Assembly (NCBI RefSeq): GCF_023343835.1
Contig: NC_064449.1
Coordinates: 620,001 to 684,000 of the forward strand
Source: Lagopus muta
Taxonomy: Eukaryota > Chordata > Aves > Galliformes > Phasianidae
Direction of reading: 5' to 3'
Length of the DNA stretch: 64,000 bases
Position 1 is the first letter of the stretch, and each line of letters begins with the position of its first letter. Below the pieces are notes generated by a model. It saw nothing but the letters and a program-made list of their open reading frames with translations. It was not told where the DNA came from and searched no databases. The translations under genes were made by a program, and so were the position numbers. Below are positions 25,301-37,960 of this stretch, piece after piece.

Positions 25301-26197
25301 CCTCCAAACTTCCCTTCTCACACCATCATTAGTTAGCTGGACTATGTTATTGCAGTTGGGGTATTCCCTTCGCAAATGCATTTGGATGGCTATTTCAAAG
25401 ATAAATCTCAAAAGAAGATTGAGGTGTTTCTCTTAACTAGGTGACTCATCCATTTTGCCTACTTTCTCTTATGGACTTAAGGCCCTTACTTTTGCTTTGA
25501 AGACTCAAATCCATTGGAGTTCTTGTCGTAAGCAAAAGACAGGGAGACTACCTGTCCTAAAAAGCTGGCTGTCTAAAACAGGTACCAAGCAAAGAGAAAA
25601 AAAAGTATCAGTATTAACATGATTTCCTGTTCTTTATGAATTGAGAAAATAGCCAAGAGGAAATGAAATGGCTTGCCTTATATCACTGTAGCTGCATTGG
25701 AACTCAAAGCCCCGGGTAATGACTCAGCCAGAAGATCACCCTTCCTCTTGAACAGTAGCTGGAGGTCTAAATGCGAGTAGCCTGGCAATGGAGGCAATAT
25801 GTTGTTCACATGGCTGAAGATTTCTGGACAGCCTGAGGCTCATGGGATCTTTGTCAAAGCAGCTAAAGAGAAATGCTCCTCTGGTGGTGTTCCCAGTGGC
25901 CCATCTGCACGTTTCAGTGCTAACTTCCTGGTAGGTGCCTCCCTTTCAAACTGGAATCCAATTTACAAAGCCTTTAATTTTAAACTTTCTCATCACTGAC
26001 TTAATAAAACTAAATGACAGGTAATGGTCCCAGAAGCCAGGAGCTATTAGATCCTTCTCAACACTAATCAGGGCTGATCAGATGCTTGTGCACTCCTTTT
26101 CCAGCTCACAAAAGCCCAGCTCCCCAAGGACTGCCACTGGGAGGGAAACAGGAAACCAACCCTCTCACAGGCAAGTGAAGAAGGGCAAGAGAAGAAA
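22366..26197. other. Single-copy non-coding sequence
   Basis: I recognise no gene, RNA gene or dispersed repeat. Short frames of up to about 110 codons (for example 23999-24331) occur on both strands without family features. Confidence 0.5.
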
Positions 26198-26230
26198 GAA
26201 AGAAAGAAAAAAAAATCAGGAAAAAATAAT
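26196..26230 (+). repeat. (GAAA)n / A-rich microsatellite
   Basis: AAGAAAGAAAGAAAGAAA grades into an A9 run and further A-rich sequence. It is a short simple repeat. Confidence 0.8.
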
Positions 26231-29200
26231 GTTAATGTGAACACTTACAACTGGAAACGGGTAGCAGGATCACCAGGGATAATGCCTGCTCTCTCCCTGG
26301 AGTTCATCTGGGGCCCACGTGCTCGCTCCAGTTCCCCACCAGGGCACTGGGGGCTCTCAGAGGCGCTACAGGCATCATGGCTACATGGAGGCATGTAGCA
26401 AACCGGCTCTGATTTCTGCCCAAAGGCATCAGTGTCATACCGGTCGGGATGTCAGCTTGGGAGAATGTCAAGGCAGCAGTCACGGTGTGCTGTCACAAAG
26501 AGAAATAGATATCATTTCAAACACACAGCTCTGGAGAGAGGAGGGAGAGGCAGAAAAGAGAATCCCATCATGCACTTTTAGAGGGGGGAAGAGAAGGAGG
26601 CTTAACTCTGCTTTGGCCATACTCGAGGAGGCAGAAGGAGAGGATGTACCACATCCTTACAGCCACCATGCCACTAGGCTAGGAGGGGCAGGGGATGCAC
26701 CAAAGCAGGCACCATTCTTAGCTGTTTTATTCACTTTGTTTCCAAAGGAGCTGGAATTGGCCTTCAAGGATTATTTCCTGCTTTATGAGCATCCTTGGCC
26801 AGCAGGAAACTTTGGCTTCAGTGCAGAGGAGGTGGATAGTGACATGGTGGCGATAAACAGCTCCACTGGCTTTTTTCTCTTCAACTTACACCTCCACACA
26901 CCAAAGAAGGCTTAAACCCAACCTCCTTCCTACTTCAGTTGTCTTAGTAAGAATCAGGCCTTGTAGCAGGCAGCCCTGGCTTATAAACACTGCATGACAC
27001 CTTTCTCCATAGGATGGAGAGCCATAGGACGGCTGTTAACAGTCAGATCTTTCCCTGTTACATGGGCCTTTTATGGAGATATTGCATCTACCACATGGGT
27101 GAATTAGACTGTGCTGTTCCTGCAGCTGTGAAGTTCCCAGGCCTTGTTTTGCAAAGGGAAGACAAGATGGAGGCATTTTATCCAGGTGACACAAAGCAGA
27201 TGTGGCACAGCCAGGACTGAAAAACAGAGCATCTGAATCTCCCTCCCTGCTACAGAACCCTGCTGGGCAGCTCCTGTCTCTTACCTTTCCCTTTCTTTCT
27301 ATAAATAAAACTTGGAAAACCAAGTTTTGCTTTTGTTTCACTGCAATTCAGGATGGCAGTGAAATTAGCAGCAGGTCTGCTGCTAATTGTGCCTGTGAGA
27401 CACATTTCCTTCCTTCTTGGTGGCACTTGTCACCCAGTGCATGCAGCTGGAACACTTCTCTGTTAGAGGGGAAAAAGAGAGTCTTCACTCCAGTCCCTTT
27501 CCCAGAACACACAGTATGTAACCGTATTTTCAAAGCAGGAAACATTTTTGAAATAAGGCCTTTTGGTGACACAAAAATGCCAACCAAAGAGCACATGTAT
27601 TTTAAAGAAAAGACAGCGGATTTATTTAAATTTTGAGAGAAACACAACATTTCCCAGACCAGATTATTCCTCCTTCCCCTCACAGTATTCACTTTCTGCC
27701 CATGTGCACAGAGGGAGCAGCACCAAGGAGTCTCAGGCTTCATCTTTTAAGGCATCCTAGTGGAAGGCTTGGAGACGACACAATGAGCGTATCTTATTAC
27801 CCCTGATATCTGTGTAACTTTTTTGATACACAAAGTCTGTATCATAGAAAGCCCTGGAGCCTGCTGTAATATAATTAATGTGATAGGAAAACTTGAACTG
27901 GAGCACAGCCAGGATTTTCATCACACTCAAGCCCCACTCAGTAACCACTGGACTTTCCATTCCTCCCTCAGCCACCCACCTTATTTGTCTTTGCTTCCCA
28001 GCTCCTCTGAAGCACCTTTTAAACCCTATTGACATATTTGTTAGCTATAGTAGCATGATGGATCTATGAAGGATGCTCTGTCTGGAGCGAATGCCTTGCT
28101 TGCTGGCTCATCTCTAGCCTGAATCAAGTCTCTCTTATCCTTGCATATGGCACTAGCTCATATAGCCTTGAAACCTCTCACTTCCCTATTCCCTTCAGAC
28201 TTATTCTTAAAGCAGTTCCCCCTTCCTCGCTCTTGTCCTTTTCCTCCCAAATTTGACTTTCTATCTGTCCTTTTCCTCTCCAGTTTGGCATTCTACATAA
28301 AATTCTTCCAGCCTTCCTAAACAGTGAGACGTTTCCCAAGACCTTGCATTATGCTGCTTACCCTATAATTTTCTCTGTACTTTGGATCTCTCTGATAATA
28401 AGGTGCGTAGACTGTATATCACAGCTGCAGAAAGAAAGGGGATATATACATGTGGCCTCTTCTAAGTGCAAAACACAGGTCTGGAACCTCTCCCAACATC
28501 TGCTCTTAGTCTGGACAAAGGGAATGGAAGATGTTACAAGTTTTGTAGCTCGTGTGAGAGAGATCTCATGAAGAATTGCAATAGCACACTCCTAACCCAC
28601 AGGAAACGGGTATGGACAGCCTCTTGGAATGAGGTGTAGCACTGACAGGGATGCTCCATCTTGCAGCACTACCTTTTTCACTGCACTTTTTAATAGCAAA
28701 TAGCATTTGCATTACTTCTTACAACAGTGCACTGCTGGACAGATGAAAATATCTGTTACCCATCACAGACAAGGTTAGTAAAAGGGCTTTTCCACATTTG
28801 TAGGGACAGTAGAGTGAAGAAGATAAGCTGGTGTCTAGAATTACACAGTATTTATCCACATACGTTTATTATTTTGGGAAAACATGAACATTTTTGCTCT
28901 ATCTTCTGGACACCAGTGGGCTACATCAAGCTGACACCCTCATCAAGGTGCTGGTTCACTTCACTCAAAATCTCCTTCCATAGGCAAGCATAATCTTGCT
29001 GGTAGTTTTGACTTAATCGGGCTCTGAAGTAACCCAGCTCTTCTCACTAATTATTCTTTTCTGTCCCCTTGATAGGGTTTCTGTTCCTCGTTAGAACACA
29101 AATCTAACTGTCCATGTAAAGCTGAACACTTAGATAAATTCATAGGAAAAAAAAAATTGCTTGGAAAAAGGTTTCCTGTTTTGGGCATGATCATATTTTA

Positions 29201-30914
29201 GGCTAGAACAAAAGTAAATTCCCAAAGTCTGTATGTCCATTCACTTTACACAAAACAAGTTGGCCATAGAAGGTTCATTATAGGACCGCTAATTTCACTA
29301 CACTCATATTAAAAATAAGTTCTAAATGCTGGAATTCTTTTGTATCTCTTTTGTATCTGAAATGACCAAAAGCCAGGGTTACCTCTAGATCTGTAACTGC
29401 AAGTTACCCACACTCTGTTTTGTTTTCATGGAATTTCACCACTTCAGATACTTACCTGAGATTTCTCAGCAGACTCTTCGTTGGACCCCTATCAAAAGCA
29501 CAAGCAAAAGCTCACAGGTGCTGATCTCATGTCTGAGGTGCACTGAAGTCCCTGGGTAAGTAAATGGATGCTCTCATCTCCCAGTATAGACTTTGCAGAT
29601 GAAAAACCAAGGACAGCAGGATTCCTTTTATGAATACCATTGATATCTAAAATTCATGTTAGCTATTTCATCTACTACAGAAAATAATGACTAAAGGGGA
29701 CATTTCTGTCTTGAGTAGAGAAGAGCTGAGTTGTAGTCTTGATTCTGCTACCACTTCTTTTTTTAGATGGGGGAAAAGTGTTGTGTCTGCAAATGGGACA
29801 CAACAGCTATGTATCTCACTACCTCTTACTCAATTCACTCCCTTGTCTACCCAAGAATTTCACAAAAAGAGATAGTGAAGCCTAGGTGCAATGTCTTCAG
29901 CCTTACAGGAGGGGCAAATAATAAACTACTAATAAACTAAAGAGAGGAACTGTTGGTCCCAACAAACACAGAATGAAAGATGAGACACTGTAATTTGGAC
30001 AAACACAGAATTACACCCACGTCTGTGCCATGGCCCATTTGACTTTAGGAGAGATGCACAGTATATGCGTGAAGCAGCTGGATTCTTGTTTTTCAAGCAC
30101 AATCCTGAGACTTTTGGAGAGAATATTAGGAGTAGAATCTCACTGGTTGTGATCTCCTTAAACTATTATTTCTTGGAAATCCTCCTTCCCTTCTCCTCTC
30201 CTGAGACTTTACTTCTTGAGTTCCCAGGACCATTTGACAAGGCAAAGCTTTCATAGGAGTAGAAGCATGACCAGATGATCTAGCAAAGCAGTGCTTGTAA
30301 AAAAAGAATTCTCCACGAGCAGAAAACTTAGGATGAGCATGAATACTAGAAACAGCTCTAAACATAGATTTTGAGGTGCACCACTGAAGGAAAGGTGGAG
30401 GGCCTGCACTGCTTTCCAACTGGTACCTACTCAGCCACATATATTACACACACACATTCTTTTCATTGCTTGTTGTCTTTTCAAAACACAACAGTGTCAT
30501 TGTTCAGATGGCAACTTCACAGCAAAAGGCAATTGTCACATCCCTCCGCTGGAATTGGCTGTAGTTCAGATTTCAAAGCCCAGAGCAAGGTTTTTTCACT
30601 GAAGCTTTTCTTCTGGAAGCACGCTGACAAGCAGAGTGGCTTACCCTCAAATGTGCCAGGCCATAATAAAATCACCAGTCACCCAGGATCTTCTCCAGAC
30701 CAGACAAAGATACTGCAAGGGCAGGCAAAACAGATGCCCTGCAAATACCAGAAATCATGTGGTGTTTACTGGGGCTCTCAGCTTTGTTCCTGCTACTCAG
30801 CTGGAGCAGCTCCAGGCATTCTGGGTTCACACTGGACTGACTCCAGATTCAACGACAATGTAATAATTTATGTGCATCTCCACGCTTTGGTTTTCAACCC
30901 TACAATTAAAAGGA
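26231..30914. other. Single-copy non-coding sequence with a 198-codon chance frame
   Basis: No gene is supported. A plus-strand frame of 198 codons (26319-26915) is the longest outside simple repeats. It shows no signal peptide, membrane segment or known domain. With about 6000 stop-to-stop runs in six frames of this window, roughly 0.4 runs this long are expected under uniform composition. Frames at 27202-27636 and 27348-27743 overlap on opposite strands, as expected for non-coding DNA. Confidence 0.45.
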
Positions 30915-30985
30915 TACAGGGATACAGTAATTTCCTTGCTGAATCAGACCTGTGGGCCCCTTAACACAGGATCCTGCATTTCCAC
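30915..30985 (-). mobile_element. Relic of the old CR1 3' end, antisense
   Basis: 'acagtaatttccttgctgaatcagacctgtggg' followed by 'acaggatcctgc' parallels the same ancient amniote CR1 terminal word seen at 21990, here strongly eroded and only about 70 bp long. It lies at the end of a 197-codon frame (30371-30964), which argues against that frame being a gene. Confidence 0.5.
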
Positions 30986-33250
30986 TGGTAAGTGGAAAGT
31001 TGACAGCATAGTTCTCTATGCCCTGGTATTTGGCAAACTGGTGCGGATGACAAAGGAAACCTGGATAGTGAGTGAAAAAAAAAAAGCTTTTCTGAAAATC
31101 ACAGGGAACTCTTACTGCAGTATTTTGAGGATATTTGTTAAGTGAGCATGGTTCAGTCTGTGTGTATAACTGCTGCTAGGAGGAGAAAAAGAATGAAATT
31201 CCATTTGATAAAGAATTTTGTGCTTTCATTAATCACTTCTGTTTTGCTTTTGAAAAGAACTCAAACAATCTCATTATGCCCTCCATAACTTTGTTTTGGG
31301 TCTGCTGAAGTACTGCAAAATGTCTTACACTCTATTAAATACTACTGGAAAAAGAAGCAAAAAGCAGAACACCAGTTGGGAAGAAAAAGAACATCTAAAT
31401 AAAAACAATGTCTTCAACCCAGTCAGGCTCATATTTTATTGTTCTTCTGAAGACAAAATAGAAAAACAAAACACATAAACAAAAAGTCAAATCAACGTGA
31501 TTTCCTCAACCATTTTCTTTTTGTCAGTATGTCATTTTCCAATGGAAAACCACACTGCCAAAACTTTACTGACTAATTCTATGTACAAAGTTCCTAGAGA
31601 GCATCTCTGTGAGCTGTGATAATTAGGACAAGACTCACAAAAAACTAAGTGGCTGTGAGGAAATTCAATGGTTGCACATGGATAATATGAGGCAATGCAA
31701 TTCCTACCATTATTTTTACCTTTAGCTTTCAAGATACCGGCCGAGTACAACTTCTACTTTACTGTCAGCCAAGAGATGTAGCTTATTAGAGAGGAAATAC
31801 GTATATCAAATAGCTGCTGCCATGAAAGCTTTGCTCTCATTCTGTCTTCTTTAGCTGTTTTCTCTTAAAAAGTCATTAGACCGAAAGTAAATGGTCACTC
31901 TTTATGGACTAAAAACATTGTGTATCCTTAGTTCATCAGCACAAAGAACACAAAACATAATGGATATTTATCTTGTCTAGATGCCAATTAAACTTCTATA
32001 AAAGTGACCAGAAATTATTCTTACCAGCTCAGGAGAATCCTTTCTGGGGAAGATATTTCAGTGCTAACAGCTTTGATTGTATGAAAAATACTTGCAGAAG
32101 TACTTTCTCAAGGCATCTTGATAATCCAGCTGCCAATACCAACCAGACAGAGGAATCTGAGAAGGGAAGGAACAAATGCATAAGTATTTGTGCAAGATGG
32201 TGAGCTCTGGGGCAGCTTGAAAAGCAGTGCTGTGCAGCTGCCCTGCTTATCAGGAGCTCCTCCACAAAATACTACTTCCACAGCTATTTCCTACCAGTGG
32301 CAAGTTATTCCTGGCATACAGGAGCAGTGAATTTCTTCCTGGCCCCACACTGGCTCAGCTTCTTGGCAGAGGAGAGATAAGAGGCCATCCTCTGCCTCTC
32401 TTCACCATTTTTCCACCCAAAAGCTCTTTTGAAGTATTCCCACCTGCTCCTCTGTGCTCAGACACAAAGCTAAGACAATATAGAAAGACAGCAATATACT
32501 TGCTATTCCAGCTCCCTGGACATAAATACTCTGCTTGACTCAGACTGGTGGAGCTGCTGTACAGGGAGGTACTAATACATAAACGTGTCCACCTCTCCCA
32601 GTGCATTTATTTTCATGTTTTTTCAGTCCTTTCAATCCTCTTTGTTTGGTTTGGGTTCTGTTTATAACTTGGCTGAGAGATACTGTCAGCTGCTTACCAG
32701 CACTAACAGCCTGTCCATTCCTGTGAATAACCTGGGCAAGCCCAATCCAACCTAACGACACGTTCCTCTGCTGGGCTGGGAAATGGCTTTCATATATGTC
32801 TGAAGGCTAGAAAGGTCCTTATCTCCACACTTCAAAGAGCCTCCTCCCATTTGACAACTTGGTGTCTCCCCGTGGATAATTTGAAAATCTTATTCTCAAT
32901 GGTTTTAAGCCTTTTGATCTTCATAAAAGCCAGGTCACAGAACATCTTATACCGTGTGCCTTGAGGAATGCCATAAAGTCTGAGCCGTTGCCACATCCAG
33001 GCCTCACTACATCTAATCTCGCAGTATTTATGAGCTCATATTTTCTTTGAAGGGACACAATCTACTTGAAAATCTTGTATTAAAATCACCAATGTCAGCA
33101 CCAGTGCCTGCATTTTACATTAGTAAAAGGGGAATAAAATCCATAATCCACTCATTTTTCTCCAACCAGTCCAACTTTTAAGCCATTTGCATTTACTCTC
33201 CAGTAACAAAAGCAGATGAGGAAATTTCCAGCCAGCTTCGTTCTCTGCAG
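30986..33250. other. Single-copy non-coding sequence
   Basis: Nothing gene-like or repetitive is recognised beyond short A-runs (about 31076-31084). Small frames occur on both strands without domain features. Confidence 0.5.
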
Positions 33251-33287
33251 ATGCCGGTTCTACGAACATTGTATTGCAAATATTGCG
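33251..33287 (+). other. Candidate 37 nt exon between AG acceptor and GTAAGT donor
   Basis: The pyrimidine-rich CTTCGTTCTCTGCAG (33236-33250) is a good 3' splice site. The 37 nt that follow are open in all three frames and end directly at GTAAGT (33288-33293), a near-ideal 5' splice site. The ATG-first frame reads MPVLRTLYCKYCG, superficially like the start of a C2H2 zinc finger. The second frame ends on a full codon and is cysteine-containing (CRFYEHCIANIA). No branch point can be assigned with confidence and no partner exon is recognised in the window. It could be a real small exon, a non-coding RNA exon or coincidence. Confidence 0.2.
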
Positions 33288-33293
33288 GTAAGT

Positions 33294-35268
33294 ATTTTAA
33301 TCTCAGTAAAGACAGTGTCAGCCTCGTGTCTTTAAAATACATGCATGAAGCTGTTTTAGAAAATCTTTGTAAGGCTGTTACAAATTTTGGATATAAGCTC
33401 ACTGGTGACGTATATTTAAGGAACTACAAAGATCAAAAGCAGAACGAGAGGGATTTATTTCCACATACTCTTATGACATCTTTTACCCATCTGTCTATAA
33501 ATTCGCATTTCTGAAAGTGCTTTTCATCACCCTGTTATCTTAGGGCAAGATCTCTGCCCATAGCACTGAACACACCTGAAGTGCAGAGGGCCCTCAGTTT
33601 TCAGTGATTACATTGGGAACCACCAACACTGCACTGATGGCAGCTTTGCCAGGAACAGTCACAGTGTCCCAAATACTGTCAGCAGCTGTCACTAAATGTA
33701 TCTTTCTGCATTTGCTGATGTAAAGCAAGACATGAAGCTGATCCAGGTGGGAGAAAGCAGTAACATATCCTGAACTCAAGACATTACTGAACTCCAGAAT
33801 TCATAGGGCAAACTGAAGGAATGTGCCACAGATCTAAAATAAGACTTGTAAGATCAAGCTATGCCTCTCTTGCTTCCAAGAAGAACAGCGAATCATGAAA
33901 ACTTGTGGCATTTTTACTGATTAAGTCAAGCACAATACAAGTCTTCCTTTTATAGACAAGGCCTTGGAGTTAGCTCTCTCCTTCCTGCTGGGTCAATACT
34001 CATAGAAACATTAGACTTGATTTGGTTTACAGTGATGCTTCACATTTCATGGAGTATTCTCCATCCCTCATCCACAAAAGTGACAATGAGCAAGTACATC
34101 CCAAGTCATGAGGGAAAAGATGATGAATGTTAAGGGAATCTATTGGAATTATGCTGCATTACAGAGTAAGGGAGAAATGCTTCCAATGTCATTAAATTTC
34201 TCATTTGTCTAGTGCATTTGTCTAGATCATAAGAATCACATTAGGGAAAAAAACAAACATCTACACAAAATCAATAGGAAAAGAGGAAAGAAAAACTGAT
34301 AAAATTTACACTACCCAAGAGCTAAGAGCACCCAAGATGGCAAGTTTGACATCTTTCTCTTCCACTTTTAAGAGTAGGTTAAGGCAAGTAATGAAATTTT
34401 ATACTCAGTGTGAAGAATGACAAAATGGGAAATAAATATAAAATAAATGAAAAGGAAATAAATAATCACAGGGTCTATGGGATGATGCTAGAAAAAAAAA
34501 ACATGAAAAGGGCATTCCTCTTGCCAGTTGTCAGAGACATGAAGTCACCTAGTACAACCTTCATCTATAATAGCTCAGATCCGTATTATTAGGAGACAGC
34601 TCCAGTGGTTTGAAGCCTAATTTATGATTTTCAGACTGCCAGCTGTGACATAACTCACTGGGCAGCAAGACTGAGGTCAATATACGTTTAAGTTAAAAGG
34701 TTTTTTGTAAGCCTGTGGGGTCAATCAGGAAAAGCTGCCATTATTGCATGTGAGGGAAGATGGGGAGAACGAATGGGCTGGCAGGGAGAGAGGTGACCAA
34801 GCAGTCAATTCCTGTTAAGTAACTAGGGCTGTTTTATTGCTAAACAGCAGTCTAGCAATAAAGCACGTCCTGGAGTGTCTGAGCCAAAGGACCTGCATCC
34901 CTTGGAAAGAAATATTCTACCAATTCCTCTATTTCTTCTTCCCTGTTATCCTCTAAGAACCTTCTTCACAAGCACAGTTAGAACTCAGATTCAAGGGCTT
35001 CTTCCAGGAAGACAATTCAGAAAACTACTAAGCCACCTGGACAGAGTTTGTTTCAAACAACCTAAGGTCCCTGTGCATGAAGAGCACATTACAGGCCCTG
35101 CCCATGCCCTGCACCATGGCTTCATCACCCTGTCCAACCTGAAAAGTAAGGCCTTCCAGAAACGGAGGTTCCCAAATTTATTTGCACCTACCTTGCAGCC
35201 ACAGTGATGTTGTTTATACTAAGACAATGTTCCTACTTAGTAAGCACCTATATTATCATATTTAGGCT
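33294..35268. other. Single-copy non-coding sequence
   Basis: No gene or known repeat is recognised. The 87-codon frame that continues through the donor site of the candidate exon loses zinc-finger spacing at once. A-rich words occur near 34245-34310 and 34490-34500. Confidence 0.5.
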
Positions 35269-35614
35269 GTAATATTCTTTGTGGACTGTTCAGTAGCAAA
35301 AAATCATGGCACCTAGATCAACTGATTGTAGCTTGTGTCTGCTCCTCAAAGGAGAATGTTCTCTGGTGCAGAAGTGGTTAGCGCAGAAGTGGCCAAATCT
35401 GAAGCCTGCCCTGTGCATTCCTGACCCAAGCCTGTATATAAGAGAAGAAAACTGGTATCTGTGTTTGATCCCCCCCTTCCTTAGAAAGCTATGGCTCTAG
35501 CTGCACATGCTCAAGTTGCCAAGATGAGATCTGGTCAATAAAGACAGACTTAGGAGATTGAGCTGTAGTCTCCGCTCTTCTGTCTGCAGGAGCCCAAAGG
35601 AACAGAACCCTTCA
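35269..35614 (+). mobile_element. Possible solitary LTR of an endogenous retrovirus
   Basis: The order of signals resembles a retroviral LTR of about 350 bp. A 5' TGTAATATTC is followed by a U3-like part with a near-repeated GCAGAAGTGG word (35370-35394), a TATA box (TGTATATAAGAG, 35433-35444), a poly(A) signal AATAAA about 100 bp later (35536-35541) and a terminal CTTCA. I see no clean 5-6 bp target duplication, no primer-binding site after it and no gag, pol or env remains. If it is an LTR it is a solo one produced by recombination. It could instead be a non-viral promoter-like patch, and the ends are guesses. Confidence 0.3.
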
Positions 35615-36594
35615 CTTTATCTGACAAACGTTCAGAGGAATAGGGCATAGGACACAGAGGGAAAAGTGTCCTGTTGGAACACAAAGGGTGGGAGAGGTCA
35701 ACAAAGTTCAGTAAAAGTTATGATAGCTTTTACTACTCGTACAGTAATGCCTCGAGAAGAACTCAAAAACAAAGATAATCCAGACCAATGTATTTATAGG
35801 ATGACTACAAACAGAGAAAGCATAGAAATCACCTTCCTGTAGACTGCCTATGGTAAGATCTGGAGCTGGAATAGGCCAGCAGGCTCTGGGTAACATCTTA
35901 ACTGGCTGACAGCACAAAAAAGCCTGGGAAGCTGCTCTCCAGCCAAGCTGGATTGGGAAGCAGTGTTACTCACCAAGATTGCACCAGTGCTGTTCCAGAG
36001 AGCACGGACATGGCCACGGAGTCCAGCTTGGTTTGGCACAGGAGGTGGCTGCATAAACAGCGGTTAGAACAAGATCCAAAACCAAGCCTATTGCTCCCAC
36101 AAGTGAAGATGGCACGACACAAAAGAGACAGGCCGCCATGGGCAGCGACCCAAGGCAGGGCGTAACAAAATTAAGTTTCATTTCTAAGGCCAGGCCATGA
36201 CTGCTGACAGGGCTGGCATGTCCAAAGAAGGCACTAAAAAGGAAGTCCAGGTTTCACCCATGAGCAGAAATGTATATTGTGACTATTATGACTTTTCAAT
36301 TCTAATGCAAGACCTCACTCTGACTCACCATACGAGTTGCTTACTGTTCACACTCAGTTTCAAATTTACTTTCCAACTTGCTGGAGGGAAAGCGTGTTGG
36401 CAATCATTTCTTTTCCTTCTCTGACTGCTTGAATCTATTGCTTTAGAGTACAGAACTGGCTTTTTTTTCTCCATACTTGGAGGGTTCTCTGCTCTGTGTA
36501 GGACTGAGAGCATCTTCAAGAAAATCCCTTGTTGCTCACATTCTGCTGAGACTCCCTTGTTTCTGTTCCAGGTAGCTGGGTCATCTGTGTTACA
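35615..36594. other. Single-copy non-coding sequence
   Basis: No gene or recognised repeat is visible. Frames of up to about 109 codons overlap on opposite strands. Confidence 0.5.
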
Positions 36595-36656
36595 AAAAAC
36601 AAACAAACAAACAAACAAAAAAAAAAAACCCCAAAACCAACAACAACAAAACAACC
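36595..36656 (+). repeat. (CAAA)n / A12 / CAA-rich microsatellite
   Basis: Five CAAA units are followed by an A12 run, C4 and CAA-type words. The composition is like the tract at 21683-21757. Minus-strand frames across it are rich in F, V, C and L only because of the repeat. Confidence 0.85.
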
Positions 36657-37094
36657 CAGCATGAAAGCAATTCTTTTATAAAACTGCTACATATGAAAGG
36701 AAAATATGACGGAACATCCATTTCAGACGTAAGCTCTCTCGAGAAACAAGTATGAGTTGTTGGTCGAGGTCTCTGCTTTGAATAACTGAAATGTAAAGCA
36801 GCACATGAAGCTTTGGAAGCACTCAATTTCAGCGTGGGACTCAGGAGCACAGCTCTTGCACATCCACAACTGAAGATTAGATACACCTACCACCTCTGGG
36901 CTGAGCATTTTCGCTACGTAGCACTTCAGATGGACTTTTGAGAACCACAGCTGTGAGGTGCATACATGATTCAAGTATTTCCCTCATTATTATTGCAGAG
37001 CCCGTAAATGGCAAAAGCAGCTCATGCTTTCTCCTGGTTTCTAACTTGCGGGAAAGCTCGTTATCAGCAGGGCATCCTTGAAACAGCAACCAAG
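36657..37094. other. Non-coding sequence
   Basis: No repeat or gene is recognised. Several short minus-strand frames overlap each other and show no domain. Confidence 0.45.
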
Positions 37095-37960
37095 AGCATT
37101 AACTTTTAATATTTAATGTATTCCTCAGGCTCTGGGAGAGCAATGTGAGAAATATCCCGTAAAAATCTATTAGTGTTAATAAAATACCACCCAACAGGTT
37201 GTCCATTATCAGCAATTAAAGTTTTCAAAGCAGGTCAGATAACTCCCTGGAATGATTTGTGTGGCTTTACATCCGTTCTTCTCCTTTTTTTTTTTTTTTT
37301 TAATTTTAGTTATTAAACTTTCTCAACTCTTTTCTTCCTCCCTCCCACGGCACAGACTGAGCCCTAACCAGTGAATTATAGCACTAATGAGGTGTTTATA
37401 CTCTCTGCCCATCAATCACAGATGTGTGTGAGTGAAAGCGCCAGCCGATAGTCGAGAAGTGCTGCAGCCTTTGCTGCAGCCAACAGAATATTAGACTGCA
37501 GCTAGATAAATCCCCTGCTCTCTCTGTTGCTCATACTACAGTGCAAGAGCACATACACTCCATCTGATTTTCCAGCAGTGTAAAGAGGACATCACTGTAG
37601 CTCACATCTTTAACTTCTTTCTGCCCCATTTGCCTCACTTTAACCCTTAATCAGAGCATTGCTTGCCTGCAAAGTGAGAGCCCCAACAACTGAAGGGGCA
37701 GATAATGCAGCACAGTGAGCTAAGGTAACAGGTGCCCCTGCTGCTCTGACCCCACAGGTCCCACTGCTGGCACCCCGTTCTACTGCAGCACCCTGAGGGC
37801 CCAACACCCAGAGTGTAATTAGAAAGCAGTTAATTTGTGTGCATCCTTAAAAATAAATTTAAAAACAGAATAAACCAAAATGCACTTGGGCTTTTAATAG
37901 CGAGGCTTTAGCTTTCTCACTGGTAATGAATTCATCTTTAAGAAAATCAAAGCAAATCTA
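37095..37960. promoter_or_regulatory. Candidate conserved non-coding block(s)
   Basis: This long ORF-poor stretch is rich in homeodomain-like words (TTAATATTTAATG, TTAATAAAATACC, GCACTAATGAGG, GTAATTAG, TAATGAATTC). It has an internal near-repeat of GCTGCAGCC (37461-37469 and 37474-37482) and isolated surviving CpGs (AGCGCC near 37438, GATAGTCGAG near 37447). A T17 run (37285-37301) splits it. The texture is that of enhancers in developmental gene deserts. Only motif content is seen; conservation and activity are inferred. Confidence 0.25.

Noticed and set aside
26319..26915. 198-codon plus-strand frame
   Set aside because: No recognisable domain or splice or promoter context. About 0.4 such runs are expected by chance in six frames of 64 kb.
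30371..30964. 197-codon plus-strand frame
   Set aside because: No family features, and its C-terminal part runs into a CR1 relic.
33251..33514. Zinc-finger gene from YCKYCGKYF
   Set aside because: After the two cysteines the histidine spacing is wrong and no second finger follows. Only the splice-flanked 37 nt is kept, as a weak candidate.
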